A stretch of DNA of 64,000 nt from Dyadobacter bucti (GCF_005869225.1 NZ_SWFP01000004.1:558001-622000), one strand, 5' to 3'; shown: positions 54,353 to 62,964, numbered from the stretch's first letter. The notes: generated by a model from the letters alone, not told the origin. Program-made: numbers and translations.

Positions 54353-54386
54353 AAAGCGAATTCTTATGAATTCGCTTTTTTTATTT
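54353..54386 (+). terminator. terminator after the gene at 53587
   Basis: AAAGCGAATTC and GAATTCGCTTT pair over 11 bases around TTAT, followed by a run of T. Confidence 0.85.
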
Positions 54387-54425
54387 ACCTCCGTTACCAA
54401 AAGATTACCGCAACGTCTAAAGGGT

Positions 54426-54463
54426 TCAGGAAAGTCCTGATTACGCAAGTAATGATTTACGCA
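54426..54463. promoter_or_regulatory. palindrome and direct repeat upstream of the RHS gene
   Basis: TCAGGA-AAG-TCCTGA (54426-54440) is a perfect 6+3+6 inverted repeat. Just after it ATTACGCA (54440-54447) and TTTACGCA (54456-54463) form a direct repeat spaced 16 bases apart. Both lie within 60 bases of the RHS ATG, where regulators would bind. No TAnnTTTG box is visible. Confidence 0.35.
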
Positions 54464-54485
54464 CGATCATACCCTAGATAAACAA

Positions 54486-57400
54486 ATGCGGAGATTTTAT
54501 GCTTTAATCTTTTTCTGTACCTGCCCGCTTTTCGCTGTAAATGCGCAGTATGTCAACTATGGCAGCTTTTATGATGATGTTACCTTCAATCGTCCTGTTG
54601 ATATAAATCTTGCGGTTGGAAGCACTGTTGGAACGGGAAATGTTTCCGGCACGGGCGCATCAACCTATAATATTACGCTGCCGGTTCCGCCCGGCACCAA
54701 CGGAGCGACGCCCGCAATTTCGCTGGATTATAATTCTCAGAGAGCAGGGAGTGGATTGCTGGGTTATGGGTGGGGCATTTCAGGGCTGTCTTTTATTACA
54801 AGAGTTCCGGAGACAGTTTATCACGACGGGCTTGCCGGGCCGGTGGAGCTGAACTTTAATGATAAGTTTGCCCTGGATGGCGCAAGGCTGATGTTGAAGG
54901 CAGGCAATTATGGTGCGGACGGATCGACCTACGGTACGGAGACAGAAAATTTTGCCACCGTTACGGCCAAAGGAGTGGCGGGGAACGGGCCCCAGTGGTT
55001 TGAGATGGTCACCAAAGATGGAGTGGTCATGGAATTTGGCAAAACGCTCCATTCTACGTTTGGCAAGCCTAACGGAGGGACAATCCTGATGTGGGCACTC
55101 AATAAAATTCAGTATCCCGGTGGAAACTATATTGTTTTTAATTATGCCGCTGATGATGCGGCAATCAGGATTTCAGAAATTGAATATACCGGAAATACTG
55201 CCGCAGCTTTACTACCGTATAACAAGATCAAATTTGAGTATAAGGGAAGGATCGATGCAAATGTGATGATGGAAGCCGATCTGGGTATGTCAGCCAATCA
55301 GCTGCTGGATAAAATCACCATAACAACCGAATCTGCACAAATTTTTAAAACCTTTCAGCTCAATTACGCCCATGACGAGGTCAATTCATACCTGAAAGAA
55401 ATAAAGGAAACCGGGAGTGACGCCACTGCGCTGAATACCACCATCTTTAAATATGGAAATGCGCCGACTTATTTTACAACGGCCAGTTCTACTGTTGTGT
55501 TAAATGCCAATGCGGAGCATTTCACAGGAGATTTCGATGCCAATGGCGTGTCCGATCTACTCTCGGTAGAGCGGAAGATTGTCAACGATAATAACAAAAA
55601 CTATCTCTACCACAAAAATTTCACGGTCTACCACAAAGACGATCCCTCCCAGGAAAACTACTACGTGGCGGCATTATACGAGCTGCCGTCCAATGCGCTG
55701 ATCGTTCAACAGAAGAATATATATGTAACCGGGAACTTCATCGCAAATGATTATACCGGCGATGGAGCTGACGATATCTTATCTATAACAACATCTTATT
55801 CGGGGAATCAGCGGATGCTTAATAAGATTAGGATTTATACCAGTGTGCAAACGCCCGGAGCTACTTTTCCTATTTCCTTTGACTCCACAGAAATCGCCGT
55901 ATCAAAGAGCAGGGTTCATGCCAGCGGGAATTTTATTTTTCCGGGAGACTTTAACGGTGACGGACTTCAGGATATTCTCACGCTGCTGGGTGCCAACGTT
56001 TCCGGCATATATGGTGCTCAGTTACATTCTGCGGTATTTGGCTTTACACCTTTTTTCAATGACATATATACGGTAGGTCCGGCTTTTTTTCCGGTAACAA
56101 CGTGGGCGGAATGTCAGCAGGTTCATATCCTGGATTTCAATGGCGATGGTAAGAGCGATATCATGCTGATCAAAGATAACAATTGCGAGATTTTTGCTTT
56201 GGAAAAGGATCAGAATGGTTTTCCCGTTGCACAAAGGATCTATTTTTCTTCCAGCTCCCTTACCAAGAATCATATCATTTATTTCGGGGATTTCAATGGC
56301 GATCGAAAAACGGATATGCTTACCCGTGCATCGCTGACAGATAACAATGTTCCTTGGGTAAGGATTTTGTCAACCGGGACCGATCTGTTTGCCGAAACTT
56401 TTGTCTTTCAGAAAAAACCCGATATCACTGGCGTCCCCAACGACCATCATCTATCGACCGGGGATTTTAATGGGGATGGCAGGTCTGATATTTATCATGG
56501 ATGGGAAATTAATGCGGCCAATTCCAACCTGGACATCTATTACAGTAAAGGCATAGCTTTTAAGTTTAACCGTACACCGTTTACAGAGCTGGGTGCAATT
56601 TTCCCATTGATCGCCGACATGAATGGGGACGGTAGATCCGATATTATCAACCGAAAATGCATTTGTGATCCGATTGACGTACTGTATTTCAAAAAGGACG
56701 GCAAAGAAAACCTCCTTCAGAAAGTTGCCAACGGAATGAACCACGTCACTGAATGGTCGTATAAAAATCTAACAGAACCGGGCAATGCTTTTTATAAACA
56801 GGGAAGTCTTACGGCTTTTCCTGTTAACAATATAAAACAGGCACTTTATGCGGTTTCCGGGGTTAAATCAAAAAACGGAATCGGTGGAAATTCTGAGGTA
56901 ACCTATAGTTATGAAGAGGGGAGGCTTTACAGGTCGGGGAAGGGTTTTATGGGTTTCAAGAAGCTGGTTGCGACTGATGTTACAGCCAACATTAAAACCA
57001 TTTCCGAAAACGAGTTCAACACCACTTATTATGTAGCTGCCCCTCAGAAAACGGCTATCTATCTGGCATCTACGAACACATTGCTTTCTGAGAAGACATT
57101 TTCAAACGAATTTATCCCGCAGGGGCCCAATGGCAGCAAACGCTTTTTGCACCGGGTGAAAAGCGTCACAGAAAACAATGTTTTCGAAGGCCGGACGGTA
57201 ACCAGCACCAACAATACCTTCGATAATTTCGGTAACGTGACCCAGAACACGGTCAATAACAGCAATGTGGAAACCACGGTGACCAATACTGTATTCGGCG
57301 CATACCCGGGCATAATCCCCAACAAACCAACCTCGGTAACGGTTATTAAAACGCGCACCGGGCAGCCCGCTTTCAGTGTTACGACGGGCACGGGGTACAA

Positions 57401-60400
57401 TGCGGTTGGCCAGCTGACTTCAAAAACAGATTTTTCGGGCCTGCCTAAAAGTGTAAGCACGGCTTATGAATATTTCCCGCTGGGGAACCTAAAAAAGACC
57501 ACGGTCACGCCCTCAGGCCTGCCCGCAAGGACAACTTCTGCGGTCTATGATGCCAAAGGCCGCTACGCCACCTCGACAGTCAATGAACTTGGGCAAACCT
57601 CGTCGGCAACTTACGACGCCAAATGGGGCAAACCTTTGACGGTGACGGGCATAGACGGGCTGACGACGACCATGGAATATGATGGTTTTGGAAGGGAAAA
57701 GAAAACGACTTTCCAGCAGGGGTATTCAATAACCCAAACCTACGGCTGGGATATTTCGGGCAATTCGGTGTGGTATGCCAAAACAACGCACCCGGGCAAA
57801 CCCGATGTAAAGACCTGGTATGACCTGCTGGGCAGGGAAATCAAAACGGAAACGGAGGGTTTTCAGGGGCAAACCATTACCCAGGCCAATACCTACGATG
57901 CCAAAGGCAACCTTTCCACTTCGACGGCGCCCTATAAAACCGGTGAGCCGGTACTGACGACCACCACCCAGTACGATGCCCACAACCGGCCTTTCAATAT
58001 CAGCAGCAGCGGTCCTTTTGGCACCACCACCATTGGTTATGGCTACTCGGCGGGCAAGCTGACAACCACGACGACAACGCCCTCGGGCACCTCTTCGAAA
58101 ACGACCGACGCCACAGGTCAGGTCACCAGCGCGACAGACAACGGCGGGACGCTGGGCTACACCTATTACAGCCACGGCGGATTGAAAGAAGTAAGCGACG
58201 GCTTACGGACACTGACCAGCAGCCAGTATGATGCTTACGGCAGGCAAACCTCGCTGACCGACCTGAATGCAGGCACGACAACTTACGATTACAATGCCCT
58301 GGGCCAGCTGGCTGGCCAGACCAATGCCAACAACAAAACCCATACGATGCAGTATGACCTGTTGGGGAGAAATACCAGCCGCACCGGCCCGGAAGGCATA
58401 ACGACTTATGAATATTACCCGACCGGCAGCGGGGCTTCTGTCAACCAGATCAAGAAAGTGACGGGCTTTGCGGGCAACCTGGAAGAGTACACTTACGATG
58501 CTTTCGGCAGGCTGCAAACCAGCAAACAGACCGTGGACGCAGCCGCCTACACCACCACCTATGGTTACAACATGTACGATGATGTGACCTCGGTGCTTTA
58601 TCCCTCGGGCTTTGGCACCAACCATGCTTATGATGCGAACGGGTTCCCGACCACCATCAAAAACACAGGCAACACCATCACCCTTTTTACCAACAATGGC
58701 ATCAGCGGGCTTGGGCAGAACACCTCCTATGCATTGGGCAACGGCAAAACCTCGGCAGTCAGCTACGAATATGGTGTCCCGAAAAAATTCACGACGAGTG
58801 GCATCCAGGACCTGGAATTGAGCTGGGATTACGCCAAAGGCAACCTGACCAAAAGAAAGGATTATATCAAAAGCAAGGAAGAAAGCTTCACCTACGACAA
58901 CCTCGACCGGCTGCTGACAGCTACAGTTGCAGGCAAAGCGGCGCAAACAATCACCTACCAGCCCTCTGGCAATATCAGCTCCAAGAGCGATGCCGGGCAG
59001 ACATTCAGCTACCACCAGACCAAGATCCACGCCCTGACCGGGATCGTTTCACCGACCACGGCAATCCCGGTATTGACGCAGGACATTACCTACACGGCTT
59101 TCAACCAGCCGGAAAAGATCATCGAAAATGGCTCCGGCCAGCCCTACGAGCTGACTTATACCTATGGGGCCGACTACCAGCGGCTGAAAGGGACGATGAA
59201 AAAGAACAATGTGCTGATCAACACGCATTATTACTTTGGCAATGGCTATGAAAAGGACGTCACGCCCGCCATCGCCGACAAACACCTGCACTACATAGGC
59301 TCACCGGCCGGTTTGGTCGCAATCGTAATCCGGGAGAACAATGTTGACCAGTACTACTACACCTACACCGACCACCTGGGCTCGCTGCTGACGACGACCG
59401 CGGCAAACGGGACAGTACTACTCGACCAGAACTTCGACGCCTGGGGCCGCTTGCGCCACCCTGCCAACTGGGACTATGCCAACGTCCCTGCCCCGACAAG
59501 CTACCTGTACCGCGGCTTCACCGGCCACGAGCACCTGACGAATTTCAATTTGATCAACATGAACGGGCGGATGTATGATCCGGTAGTGGGGAGGGTTTTG
59601 AGTGTTGATAATTATGTGCAGGATCCGTTTGGGACGCAGGATTATAACAGGTACAGTTACGCGAAGAATAATCCGTTGAAATACAACGATCCCGACGGAA
59701 ACAATCCATTAATTGGAGCACTTATTGGCGGGTTGGGCTATACAGTGGGCATTGGTTTCAGCAAAGGAGGGTTTGACAACTGGAACTGGAACGAGTTCGG
59801 AATATCGGTGGCCATGGGCTTTATATCATCCGGATTTTCTGCTGGGATCGGAAGCGCTACGGCAGGGATTTCGAGCGGTTTGGTAAAAGCGGGCGTTCAA
59901 ATGGCGGCCCACGGTGCTTTTAGCGGAGCAATGTCGATGGCGCAGGGGGGAAGTTTTGGGACAGGGCTACTTACGGGAGCGGCAGGTTCTGCTATGGGAT
60001 CCGCGACAGCCGGTTTCGGGCCCGGTTTACAAATTGGAGCATCGGCAGCATTTGGTGGCGTCGTCTCGGAATTAAGCGGAGGGAACTTCTGGAAAGGTGC
60101 TGCCCAGGCGGGGATTGTCGCTGGGTTTAATCATGCTGCGCATGCATTGGATGACCGTGCCGCCGCTAGATTACAGAGACGTATTTTAGCGGATGGGAGG
60201 CTTAGTTTAGGAGAAGCGAATCTTTGGGCTCGGAAAGGTGGTGGCAGGGATTTGACCGTTGATGCTAGTAAACTGGATTTAGGGTGGGTTGATGATGAGG
60301 GTTGGAATAGTGAAAATGGCAAACACGTTCAGACGCTCTTTAATTCAGAAGACGGATTAGTGCATGGAAGAATTTATCTGGAGAGAGTTAGTGCTCAAAG

Positions 60401-60593
60401 AGCTACTATACAAGACGCAGCATATGATTTCGATCAAAAAGGAAAGTACTTTGATAATTTCCTTAGAAACTCCTTTAACACATGGGGAAGGTGGAATGCG
60501 ACTCATCTTGGTCTCTCCAACATAATAAAATACACTATACATTACAATGGCGCGGCAATTATAAACCAATATAGATTATACAAACCTTATTAA
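54486..60593 (+). CDS. SpvB/FG-GAP/RHS repeat protein with variable C-terminal tip (probable polymorphic toxin)
   Basis: A 2035-residue secreted protein. The signal peptide ends at VNAQ (about 21). Residues about 40-340 match the SpvB/TcdB N-terminal domain (LPVPPGTNGATPAISLDYNS). Seven FG-GAP/VCBS-like units follow (about 343-720), several carrying DFNGDGxxDI Asp-rich loops. YD (RHS) repeats run from about 780 to 1620. The RHS-associated core (YTDHLGSLLTTT, GRMYDPVVGRVLSVDNYVQDP, NNPLKYNDPDG) ends at about 1738. A Gly/Ala-rich hydrophobic stretch (about 1740-1880) leads to a unique tip of about 150 residues (1885-2035) with LSLGEANLWARKGGG and AAYDFDQKG segments. I cannot assign the tip an activity. 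In RHS toxins the core forms a shell around the tip, which acts in a target cell. One base separates the stop codon from the first putative immunity gene. Confidence 0.9.
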   Translation: MRRFYALIFFCTCPLFAVNAQYVNYGSFYDDVTFNRPVDINLAVGSTVGTGNVSGTGASTYNITLPVPPGTNGATPAISLDYNSQRAGSGLLGYGWGISGLSFITRVPETVYHDGLAGPVELNFNDKFALDGARLMLKAGNYGADGSTYGTETENFATVTAKGVAGNGPQWFEMVTKDGVVMEFGKTLHSTFGKPNGGTILMWALNKIQYPGGNYIVFNYAADDAAIRISEIEYTGNTAAALLPYNKIKFEYKGRIDANVMMEADLGMSANQLLDKITITTESAQIFKTFQLNYAHDEVNSYLKEIKETGSDATALNTTIFKYGNAPTYFTTASSTVVLNANAEHFTGDFDANGVSDLLSVERKIVNDNNKNYLYHKNFTVYHKDDPSQENYYVAALYELPSNALIVQQKNIYVTGNFIANDYTGDGADDILSITTSYSGNQRMLNKIRIYTSVQTPGATFPISFDSTEIAVSKSRVHASGNFIFPGDFNGDGLQDILTLLGANVSGIYGAQLHSAVFGFTPFFNDIYTVGPAFFPVTTWAECQQVHILDFNGDGKSDIMLIKDNNCEIFALEKDQNGFPVAQRIYFSSSSLTKNHIIYFGDFNGDRKTDMLTRASLTDNNVPWVRILSTGTDLFAETFVFQKKPDITGVPNDHHLSTGDFNGDGRSDIYHGWEINAANSNLDIYYSKGIAFKFNRTPFTELGAIFPLIADMNGDGRSDIINRKCICDPIDVLYFKKDGKENLLQKVANGMNHVTEWSYKNLTEPGNAFYKQGSLTAFPVNNIKQALYAVSGVKSKNGIGGNSEVTYSYEEGRLYRSGKGFMGFKKLVATDVTANIKTISENEFNTTYYVAAPQKTAIYLASTNTLLSEKTFSNEFIPQGPNGSKRFLHRVKSVTENNVFEGRTVTSTNNTFDNFGNVTQNTVNNSNVETTVTNTVFGAYPGIIPNKPTSVTVIKTRTGQPAFSVTTGTGYNAVGQLTSKTDFSGLPKSVSTAYEYFPLGNLKKTTVTPSGLPARTTSAVYDAKGRYATSTVNELGQTSSATYDAKWGKPLTVTGIDGLTTTMEYDGFGREKKTTFQQGYSITQTYGWDISGNSVWYAKTTHPGKPDVKTWYDLLGREIKTETEGFQGQTITQANTYDAKGNLSTSTAPYKTGEPVLTTTTQYDAHNRPFNISSSGPFGTTTIGYGYSAGKLTTTTTTPSGTSSKTTDATGQVTSATDNGGTLGYTYYSHGGLKEVSDGLRTLTSSQYDAYGRQTSLTDLNAGTTTYDYNALGQLAGQTNANNKTHTMQYDLLGRNTSRTGPEGITTYEYYPTGSGASVNQIKKVTGFAGNLEEYTYDAFGRLQTSKQTVDAAAYTTTYGYNMYDDVTSVLYPSGFGTNHAYDANGFPTTIKNTGNTITLFTNNGISGLGQNTSYALGNGKTSAVSYEYGVPKKFTTSGIQDLELSWDYAKGNLTKRKDYIKSKEESFTYDNLDRLLTATVAGKAAQTITYQPSGNISSKSDAGQTFSYHQTKIHALTGIVSPTTAIPVLTQDITYTAFNQPEKIIENGSGQPYELTYTYGADYQRLKGTMKKNNVLINTHYYFGNGYEKDVTPAIADKHLHYIGSPAGLVAIVIRENNVDQYYYTYTDHLGSLLTTTAANGTVLLDQNFDAWGRLRHPANWDYANVPAPTSYLYRGFTGHEHLTNFNLINMNGRMYDPVVGRVLSVDNYVQDPFGTQDYNRYSYAKNNPLKYNDPDGNNPLIGALIGGLGYTVGIGFSKGGFDNWNWNEFGISVAMGFISSGFSAGIGSATAGISSGLVKAGVQMAAHGAFSGAMSMAQGGSFGTGLLTGAAGSAMGSATAGFGPGLQIGASAAFGGVVSELSGGNFWKGAAQAGIVAGFNHAAHALDDRAAARLQRRILADGRLSLGEANLWARKGGGRDLTVDASKLDLGWVDDEGWNSENGKHVQTLFNSEDGLVHGRIYLERVSAQRATIQDAAYDFDQKGKYFDNFLRNSFNTWGRWNATHLGLSNIIKYTIHYNGAAIINQYRLYKPY

Positions 60594-60594
60594 G

Positions 60595-61098
60595 ATGAGA
60601 AACTTAAAGCTAATTATTATGATAATATGTGCAAGCTGTGGGGGTGGCATCTCTAATTATATTGAAGAACTCAGTGGCGATTTTATATACGTCAATTACG
60701 GAGGAGCTTTCAATATTATTCAATCACCAAATTCGAGTTATCCGAGTATCTACGGTGAAGTCATTGACCACTCATACGACGATAACTTTATCATTGTCGC
60801 CCAACATCCAAGTAAAAAAGGGTATCAATCTAAAATATCTTCAAGGCTCCGAAATGAAGATCACAAACGATACCCTAACAATTCTGAGGAAGAAAGGCTA
60901 AAGACTGACCGTATAGCTGATAGTATAATTACCAATGATCCATACTATCAAAAAATCTTTGCACGCAAACTTAATTACTGGATCATGTCCCACAAGAATA
61001 AAAAAATGTATGGGCCTTTGTCTGAGATTGAGTATTTGAAAAAGAGAAAAGAATTGAGGGTGCCGGAGGAATTGCAAGTACACAATGAAAAACATTAA
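60595..61098 (+). CDS. putative immunity lipoprotein, first paralogue
   Basis: A 167-residue protein with a lipoprotein signal (ICASCGGG, Cys15). The mature part starts GISNYIEELSGDF and contains IYGEVIDHSYDDNFIIVAQHPS, then an Arg/Lys-rich helix, and ends KRKELRVPEEL. It is about 45% identical by eye to the next gene. Its ATG lies one base after the RHS stop codon, so translation is probably coupled. By position it is the best candidate for the antidote to the RHS tip. A lipid anchor would place it in the periplasm, which would fit a tip acting there. It resembles small DUF3997-type lipoproteins, from memory only. Confidence 0.65.
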   Translation: MRNLKLIIMIICASCGGGISNYIEELSGDFIYVNYGGAFNIIQSPNSSYPSIYGEVIDHSYDDNFIIVAQHPSKKGYQSKISSRLRNEDHKRYPNNSEEERLKTDRIADSIITNDPYYQKIFARKLNYWIMSHKNKKMYGPLSEIEYLKKRKELRVPEELQVHNEKH

Positions 61099-61148
61099 AA
61101 TCTTAAACAGATCCATTAATGAATACGAACTACAAAAGACTTATTAAA

Positions 61149-61652
61149 ATGAAGAAATATTTCATGCTCTTTTCATCTATTCTCCTTTTAAAATGCTGGG
61201 GAATATCTGATTATTCGGAAGATCTTGGAAACGGATTTAGCTACGAAAGCTCCGGACAGGAATTCAAAAATATACGAACACCAATTCATGGTCAAAAGGA
61301 CATCTATGGAAAAGTTACGGAATATAAGTTCAACGCAGACTTCATACTAGCTATCCAGCAACCAAGTAGAGAGGTATACCAAGGTTCAATTGCATACGAA
61401 TTAAGAAATGCCGATCGCGTGAAGTATAAAAACAACTCAACAAATGACAGGATAGAAAGTGAACGGGTAGCTGACAGTCTCATCTTAAATGACCATTACT
61501 ATAAAAGAGTTTTTGCACATCCGACCAACTACTGGATCATTTCGCATCACAGCAAAACAATGTTCGGGCCATTAACCAAAGGAGAATATTTTCAAAAAAG
61601 GAAGGAATTGAAAGTACCAGACAAATTGAAGTTGGACGAAGAAAAGTTATAA
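61149..61652 (+). CDS. putative immunity protein, second paralogue
   Basis: A 167-residue homologue of the preceding gene: GISDYSEDLGNGF, IYGKVTEYKFNADFILAIQQPS, LRNADRVKYKNNS and KRKELKVPDKL align without large gaps. I choose ATG 61149, which matches the other copies; ATG 61119 is in frame. The N-terminus has a hydrophobic helix followed by LLLKCWG, where Lys replaces the small residue needed before a lipidated Cys, so lipidation is doubtful. It may protect against a different tip, or be an older immunity gene left after tip exchange. Confidence 0.65.
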   Translation: MKKYFMLFSSILLLKCWGISDYSEDLGNGFSYESSGQEFKNIRTPIHGQKDIYGKVTEYKFNADFILAIQQPSREVYQGSIAYELRNADRVKYKNNSTNDRIESERVADSLILNDHYYKRVFAHPTNYWIISHHSKTMFGPLTKGEYFQKRKELKVPDKLKLDEEKL

Positions 61653-61713
61653 AAAGACCATCAGGAATGAGATATTCAGATAATAGACTATAGATATTTA
61701 AGCCATACTAAAA

Positions 61714-61833
61714 ATGAAAAAATATTATATGATTTTATTCTTGATTGTATTTCAGTCTTGCGGTGGAATTTCTAATACAAGTGAGGAGCTAGGTAGACGA
61801 TCCGACCGGGCGGCCTGTATTGACAAAAATTGA
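61714..61833 (+). pseudogene. truncated third immunity paralogue
   Basis: A 39-codon frame starts MKKYYMILFLIVFQSCGGIS and continues NTSEELG, clearly the signal peptide and first mature residues of the two preceding paralogues. After EELG the homology stops, and an unrelated GC-rich run of about 20 bases and a stop codon follow. About 75% of the gene is missing. This looks like a deletion or recombination remnant and is too short to be picked by usual gene callers. Confidence 0.7.
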
Positions 61834-61894
61834 ATGAACACATTGAATCAGCTACTTTTTTAACCAATCAATCACACCTAAATTAAAAAACAAA

Positions 61895-62464
61895 ATGAAA
61901 ATCAAAAGCACACTTGTTAATGCCTTTCTGTTAGTAATGTTTGTGATCCTGCAAAATTGTAATGCGCAGGAGAATCCTGCGGCGGGGGATAAGATTTATG
62001 AAGGTTGTTGTGGGACTGCTCCGGTGGAATTTCCCCTGGACGACAAGAGGTACATTTATATTCCTAACGTTTTTACTCCTAACGGTGATGGGATTAATGA
62101 CCATTTTATGCCTTTTATGAGAAGTAAGGAATTGATGGAAATTCAGAAATTGACGGTAGTCAGTGCGGTAGGGGATACTGTTCTCTGGCAAATGGAACGA
62201 ATTCACCCAGGTGATGACGCTAAAAATTATGGTTGGAGCGGCTACAGAGCCGATGGCAGCAGATATAGGGGAAAGTTTAAATATGTAATGGCGGTATGCG
62301 CTGTGGGTTTCAACCAGTTTGTGAGTGGGGAAGCATGCTCGGTAATTTGTGAGCCGGGAAATAAGGTAATGAAATCCAGATCGGGCTGTTACTACGCTTC
62401 CCAGGCGGGTCCGGACGGGACGCTGGAGAAATCAAAGGTTAATCAGGAACAGGATTGTTTTTAG
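61895..62464 (+). CDS. small secreted protein with a CHU_C/gliding-motility-type C-terminal domain
   Basis: A 189-residue protein with a signal peptide (about 1-25, ending NCNAQ). Residues about 52-150 hold the CHU_C-type signature IPNVFTPNGDGINDHF, then a strand-rich segment with YGWSGYRADGSRYRGKFKYVM. This domain normally ends very long adhesins exported by the type IX system (type B sorting signal). Here it forms nearly the whole protein, and a Cys-rich tail follows it (ACSVICE, GCYY, DCF). It may be a small secreted or attached surface protein. Its last four bases overlap the 3' end of nuoA on the other strand. Confidence 0.75.
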   Translation: MKIKSTLVNAFLLVMFVILQNCNAQENPAAGDKIYEGCCGTAPVEFPLDDKRYIYIPNVFTPNGDGINDHFMPFMRSKELMEIQKLTVVSAVGDTVLWQMERIHPGDDAKNYGWSGYRADGSRYRGKFKYVMAVCAVGFNQFVSGEACSVICEPGNKVMKSRSGCYYASQAGPDGTLEKSKVNQEQDCF

Positions 62465-62937
62465 GCATTCTTAGCCCTATACTTTTCATTCACTTTCGCA
62501 TATAAATCCACTGGAACCGGCGAGTTCACCTGCGGTATTTTCGGAGCGGGCCTTACCCAATCCAGATAACCTTTGGCCCAGGCGTAGGCGAGGCCAAGGA
62601 TGAGAATGCCGATAAAAACTGTCATTTCTGCCATCGCAAACCAGCCCCACGCGCCGTTGGTTTGCGCGATGAGATCTTCGTTGCCGAACACCACTGCCCA
62701 GGGGAACAGAAATAAAAGTTCTACTTCAAACAAAACAAAGATTAACGCAACTACATAAAACCGTACGTTGAACTGGATATTTGCATTGCCGGTGGGGTCT
62801 TCACCCGATTCATAAGTGGTGAGTTTTTCTTCGTTCGGACGGTCCGGACGGAGAATTTTTGCGACAGTGAGCACTACGCCCAATAGGACGAGGCCGGCAA
62901 TAACAAACAGTAATATATATCCAAAATCGGTAAGCAT
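62461..62937 (-). CDS. nuoA: NADH-quinone oxidoreductase subunit A
   Basis: A 158-residue membrane subunit of complex I (Nqo7-like) with three helices (about 6-26, 62-82 and 92-115). The loop KLTTYESGEDPTGNANIQFN, with the conserved ESG and NIQF elements, is intact, followed by RFYVVALIFVLFEVELLFLFPWA. The C-terminal tail is longer than in the classic about-120-residue NuoA. A TAGCTTTG box lies 20 bases upstream. It is isolated from nuoB by 9.2 kb. Confidence 0.95.
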   Translation of the reverse strand: MLTDFGYILLFVIAGLVLLGVVLTVAKILRPDRPNEEKLTTYESGEDPTGNANIQFNVRFYVVALIFVLFEVELLFLFPWAVVFGNEDLIAQTNGAWGWFAMAEMTVFIGILILGLAYAWAKGYLDWVRPAPKIPQVNSPVPVDLYAKVNEKYRAKNA

Positions 62938-62956
62938 ATTCCGGTAGGTGTTTCTG

Positions 62957-62964
62957 CAAAGCTA
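62957..62964 (-). promoter_or_regulatory. -7 box (TAGCTTTG) of nuoA
   Basis: An exact TAnnTTTG match on the minus strand, 20 bases before the nuoA ATG. A TTCTG sequence lies about 20 bases further upstream as a possible -33. Confidence 0.45.

Larger units (their letters stand above)
53270..62460. other. opposite-strand block with an RHS locus between nuoB and nuoA
   Basis: nuoA (62461-62937) and nuoBC (52151-53269) are co-oriented, and in most genomes they are contiguous. Here about 9.2 kb of plus-strand genes separates them: an outer-membrane-type protein, the RHS protein, two intact and one broken small paralogues, and a CHU_C-type protein. I see no transposase, integrase or clear target duplication. 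Composition varies strongly inside the block. Confidence 0.75.

Noticed and set aside
57726-59499. Several long minus-strand open frames (up to 275 codons) opposite the RHS repeats
   Set aside because: They lie in the GC-rich YD-repeat part, where few stop codons occur by chance. The plus-strand frame has clear domain homology throughout.
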